Shown here: one piece after another, positions 60,587 through 64,000 of the stretch
Position numbering within the stretch: position 1 is the stretch's first letter
How the letters are laid out: each line of letters starts with the position of its first letter
From: Siphonodentalium dalli
Taxonomy: Eukaryota; Mollusca; Scaphopoda; Gadilida; Siphonodentaliidae
Direction of reading: 5' to 3'
NCBI GenBank assembly: GCA_032622095.1
Contig: CP136061.1
Location: forward strand, 262,542,077-262,606,076
DNA length: 64,000 bases
Position numbers and translations under genes: made by a program
The notes under the pieces: generated by a model
What the model saw: only the letters and a program-made list of their open reading frames with translations
Database searches by the model: none
What the model was told of the DNA's origin: nothing

Positions 60587-61361
60587 TTTGCATTGAAATC
60601 CCTATATTAAACTGCTAACTTGACCTTCCACTCAATAAGTGCAACATTCAAAATCTGATAGAATGTTTCATAGAATTTCCAGCTGCATAATAAAGTTTGA
60701 ATGGAAAAAATATATATGGATGATAAATATAATATAAAATATAATATAATAAACCCATATTAATAGTTGTACAAAAAATTATATAATTTAATCCTTCTAC
60801 ACCATACATGTACATGTTGATCTAATACTTTAACATTTGTCAAATGGTCAATATCTGTTTGGGCTGGTTAATTTAGTATGCATACATTTTAGTACATAGT
60901 ACTATCCTTTTATGTGACCTATAACCAGTAACTATCATAATATTCAGAAGATGAATGGTTGTCATTAGTTAAAAGCAGGCTTACACGCGCATGGTGGAAA
61001 GGAATACAAATGTAGGGGCCTGCGAATCAACACATTTTTATCCGAATATTTCAATTGCAAAACTATTGGTCTTTAAATCTTTCACAGACCTATGGAAATG
61101 ATGCAATTGCACTAATATGGTAGGTCGCTTCTATTTATGTTTCGTTTTTGTGGATAATTTTCTAAGGAACAAAGTTAAACACATAAAAATATACAGGTTG
61201 TAAGCAAATATATACTAGTAGTCTAGTATAAAGGTGGATTATAGAAAGATATATTTACAATAAAAATAATTCAAAGGAATGTTATCAGATAAACTGTTTT
61301 AAATCGAATTTCGAAGCTTTACAGTATCCTTGAAGGGTACCATAGAATCAGTTCTGGTTAA
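60587..61361. other. No feature recognised
   Basis: AT-rich, nothing supportable. Confidence 0.4.
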
Positions 61362-61374
61362 AACACAGACTCAA

Positions 61375-61736
61375 CAGAACGGCCCTGTGCCAATGCATTC
61401 TCTTATATATGCGAGTCGACCATAGGTCGCCTCGCATATATAAGAGAATGCATTGGCTTAACACATTAAAAATTGTTAAAGAATGTAAGAAAAAATGGTA
61501 AAAAAAGATTTTTTTAGGCCAATGCATTCTCTTATATATGTGAGGCGACCTATGGTCGACTCGCATATATAAGAGAATGCATTGGCACAGGGCATAACTG
61601 TAACTATCACAATGTGGTCAGGGAGCCGGTTCCAATGATATCCATATTTGTATGGTTCTATTGAGACAGACCCAAGATCATTTAGGCTGTTGCAGCTTTA
61701 TTTGGGCATTTTTGGCCGGTTTGTGGGGTAAAGGGT
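61375..61736 (-). mobile_element. piggyBac-like MITE, family TTAA-1, end lost, 13-bp direct repeat at both sides
   Basis: The hairpin pair and the long arm are present, and the right end reads TTTGTGGGGTAAAGGG, but the first bases of the left end (CCCTTTACC) are replaced. AACACAGACTCAA occurs directly at both borders (61362-61374 and 61740-61752). The right TTAA has become TTATAA. Confidence 0.82.
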
Positions 61737-61754
61737 TATAACACAGACTCAAAG

Positions 61755-62420
61755 CTATCATGCTGTACTGAGTCTGGAGTATTTGTGGGATCCCTATTAC
61801 CATAAACAAGCATTACGTCAGTTGCAACCAATCACAACTTAGTATCAACAAAGCGATGTAGCCATTCGGGCGAGTGTTGGAAAGTCTACAGTAGCAGATT
61901 TGTCACATAACTAAAAACAGCGCCAGTTTGAAGCATTGGATAATAATTATACAGGTGATAACCTGTCATTGATTGCATGGGTTGCATGAGAAGTTATTTA
62001 TAGCGACACAGAGCTATTTGGTAATAGAACGCAGCATGATTTTCTCCAGACCTAGTATTGCGTAGCTATTCGAGTCGGGTTTACCCAGAACTGTCATGGA
62101 ATGTGAAAAAGCTATTTCTGTAATAATTCTTATATTATTAGTTCTATAGCACAGAGTTTCTCCTACATGTATATGATCATGACATTGTCTTTCAAACACT
62201 GATATAAATACAGAGTAAAACTAAGATCTAAATACATAATGCATAATAAATATGACAAATAATAAATTCATATTCTACATATCATTTAAAAATATATTAC
62301 ATGTATATAAAATATTATACAGGTATCACATTGTTGCTTTGGACGGCTTTTCATTCAAGAAAATAATGATTTAATAATACTGAATAAGTGCTTAATTAAG
62401 AGAATACTACAGCAGACTAC
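61755..62420. other. No feature recognised
   Basis: No coding region or repeat I can support. Confidence 0.4.
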
Positions 62421-62422
62421 TA

Positions 62423-62635
62423 CAGTAATGCCCTAAATAATCAACTCCTTAACCACAGCATAATTATGGGTAATTTTTCAGGATTTAGTCTGAAATATGT
62501 CTTGTTGCCATTCATCGGAAAGCTCTCACTGAGAGCTTTCTGATGAATGGCAACAAGCCATATTTCAGACTAAATCCTGAAAAATTACCCATAATTATGC
62601 TGTGGTTAAGGAGTCGATTATTTAGGGTATTACTA
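62423..62635. mobile_element. TA-flanked 213-bp palindromic MITE with private changes shared by both arms
   Basis: TA at 62421-62422; the right end is mutated (TATTACTAC). Both arms read GCATAATTATGGGTAATTTT and TTTAGTCTGAAAT where other copies have GCAGAATT, GTAACTTTT and AGTCGGAAAT. Confidence 0.88.
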
Positions 62636-62829
62636 CTAGGTAATACTTGTTAGTAAGTACTATTATGGTAGCATGGAGGTATGGGTGCAGTATACATATA
62701 CATATAGCAAAAGAACAGACCAATATAACAAATTGTATCATTGCAGTACAACACATGAAGAAAAAGCCAGGTCAATATTTGTTGTATTTTTCTATTTAGA
62801 AAGGACACAATATGCATTTCTGTATTTAA

Positions 62830-63309
62830 AGGTACTCAATCTGATAAAACTCCTCTCAATTACTATTTCAATGGCTTCAGGGGTCAAAAATATTTGATTC
62901 GAGTCGAGAAAGTCACCCATCAAAGCTCAGATTTGTTAGATATCGATTTTAGAAATCTATTATTTTTCATTATCGGGAATACTTTCTGGCCCAGATCTCA
63001 GTCAAAATTGCGTTATTATTACCACTTGATTTTAGAGTTATCCATCCTTGTCTGTTTGAATAGAGTTTTGGTGTACAAATCTCGAGCAGGAAACGAAATT
63101 GACGGCAATTATTAGTACTCATCTCGAGAACATAAGAATTTTCAAAAATCAATATCTAATAACTCTGAGCTATGTTTGATGGGTTCCTCGACTCGAATCA
63201 AATATTTTTTACCACCAAAGCCAAAGAAATAGTAATATAGGACCCTCTAATCGGATTGTTGTTGTTGGAATCTGTTGAGATGGGGACCCTCTGGTCAGAT
63301 TGAGTACCT
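62830..63309. mobile_element. Foldback MITE with TTAA target and AGGTACTC ends
   Basis: TTAA at 62826-62829 and 63310-63313 borders AGGTACTCAATCTGA and its mirror TCAGATTGAGTACCT. Secondary arms TTTGATTCGAGTCGAG, CCCATCAAA and TTAGATATCGATTTT pair with 63130-63215. AGG ends with a TTAA site could fit Kolobok more than piggyBac. No coding capacity. Confidence 0.75.
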
Positions 63310-63589
63310 TTAAAATAACTCTGATTAAGTTTATAAATGCAATTATAATCAAAATGTTTGAAGATAAAACGAAAGTTATAGTAAATATTGTCTTCAAACA
63401 TTTCGGTTATAACTCATAACCTTAATCAAAACAAGAGTTAGTTAATTATTTATTATAATTTAATCCCAGAATAATATTGGTAAAAAAATGTCTGGATTTC
63501 GATAATAAATTTCCATAAAATTAATAAATGCATCGCTATCAATAATTATGTCTTAAGAACAAACACCTGTCAATCACGCATCCAGGCAG

Positions 63590-63680
63590 TTGATGTTCAA
63601 TGACAGAGCGGGATTCAAATGCATGACGTTTTGCACAACACGACATTATGAGAGCACACTAACCACGGCGCCACGAAATG
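63590..63680 (-). repeat. tRNA-like SINE head
   Basis: On the minus strand GTGGCGCCGTGGTTAGTGTG resembles an A box, and GCATTTGAATCCCGCTC about 45 bp later resembles a B box. The spacing is that of a tRNA-type Pol III promoter. The acceptor stem does not close, so this is a tRNA-derived SINE or tRNA pseudogene rather than a functional tRNA gene. Confidence 0.55.
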
Positions 63681-63713
63681 AATAAATGGGAATCTAAATG
63701 TCATTTCTCTGCC

Positions 63714-63790
63714 AGTCATCACCACATTCTCCGATATTTGAACCACTGTACAAATGAAGAATAGACCATTCCAATGCTTTCGAGCTGATG
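63714..63790 (+). mobile_element. Fragment of a family TTAA-4 MITE
   Basis: CATTCTCCGATATTTGAACC and GAAGAATAGACCATTCCAAT match the right portion of the family; the terminus is gone. Confidence 0.55.
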
Positions 63791-64000
63791 GCGGTATACA
63801 TTAATACATAATATTAAAGGGAAATCATTTTTATACATATATCAATGATTGATTGTCATTTAATAAAGATTTAAAAAATACTTTCTCATGGTATAATACT
63901 ATTTAAATTTAGAATTGATTGAAAACAAATTTCATAATCTGATAATGTTGAATCATGTTTGCATATATTGTCATTTCAAAGATAGAGGGTCCATTTCTGA

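Overview
This window is animal nuclear DNA, most likely from a marine lophotrochozoan; a bivalve mollusc is my best guess, not a proven identification. Evidence: spliced genes with GT/AG introns, a non-LTR retrotransposon carrying a PHD-finger ORF1, very dense palindromic MITEs, minisatellites, and a nuclear gene for mitochondrial EF-Tu. Nothing looks prokaryotic: there are no operons or Shine-Dalgarno-led genes.

Layout. (1) 1-8.4 kb: repeats and MITEs. (2) 8.4-35.4 kb: one minus-strand gene, six coding exons with matching splice phases, predicting a 770-residue EF-hand protein that resembles EFCAB12. Its introns hold most of the MITEs, three hAT-like elements and a 4.4-kb minisatellite of 39-bp units (26.7-31.1 kb, intron 1). 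(3) 35.5-39.9 kb: MITEs and dispersed repeats. (4) about 40.0-45.8 kb: a nearly intact LINE, with one stop codon in ORF1 and an uninterrupted 1194-aa endonuclease/reverse transcriptase ORF2. (5) 46.0-49.4 kb: nested MITEs and an inverted-repeat element. (6) 50.5-51.9 kb: an apparently intronless gene for mitochondrial elongation factor Tu (TUFM). (7) 52-64 kb: further DNA transposons, a MITE whose own end is repeated about 16 times, and a tRNA-like SINE fragment on the minus strand.

The two cellular genes show no functional link. The striking content is the transposon population. At least four families have TTAA target sites and CCCTTT ends (piggyBac-like), and one family has GTGACC ends with a 4-bp AT-rich target duplication. 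Three of the TTAA families and the GTGACC family carry the same internal module: two reverse-complementary copies of a hairpin built on GCCAATGCATTCTCTTATAT. I call this a palindrome of palindromes. A separate family (AAGCCTGC ends) has the same architecture with unrelated sequence, and a third set consists of nearly perfect 213-bp palindromes whose arms share private substitutions. Several nested insertions give direct proof of target-site duplications. No database search was possible, so family names rest on motifs and target sites.
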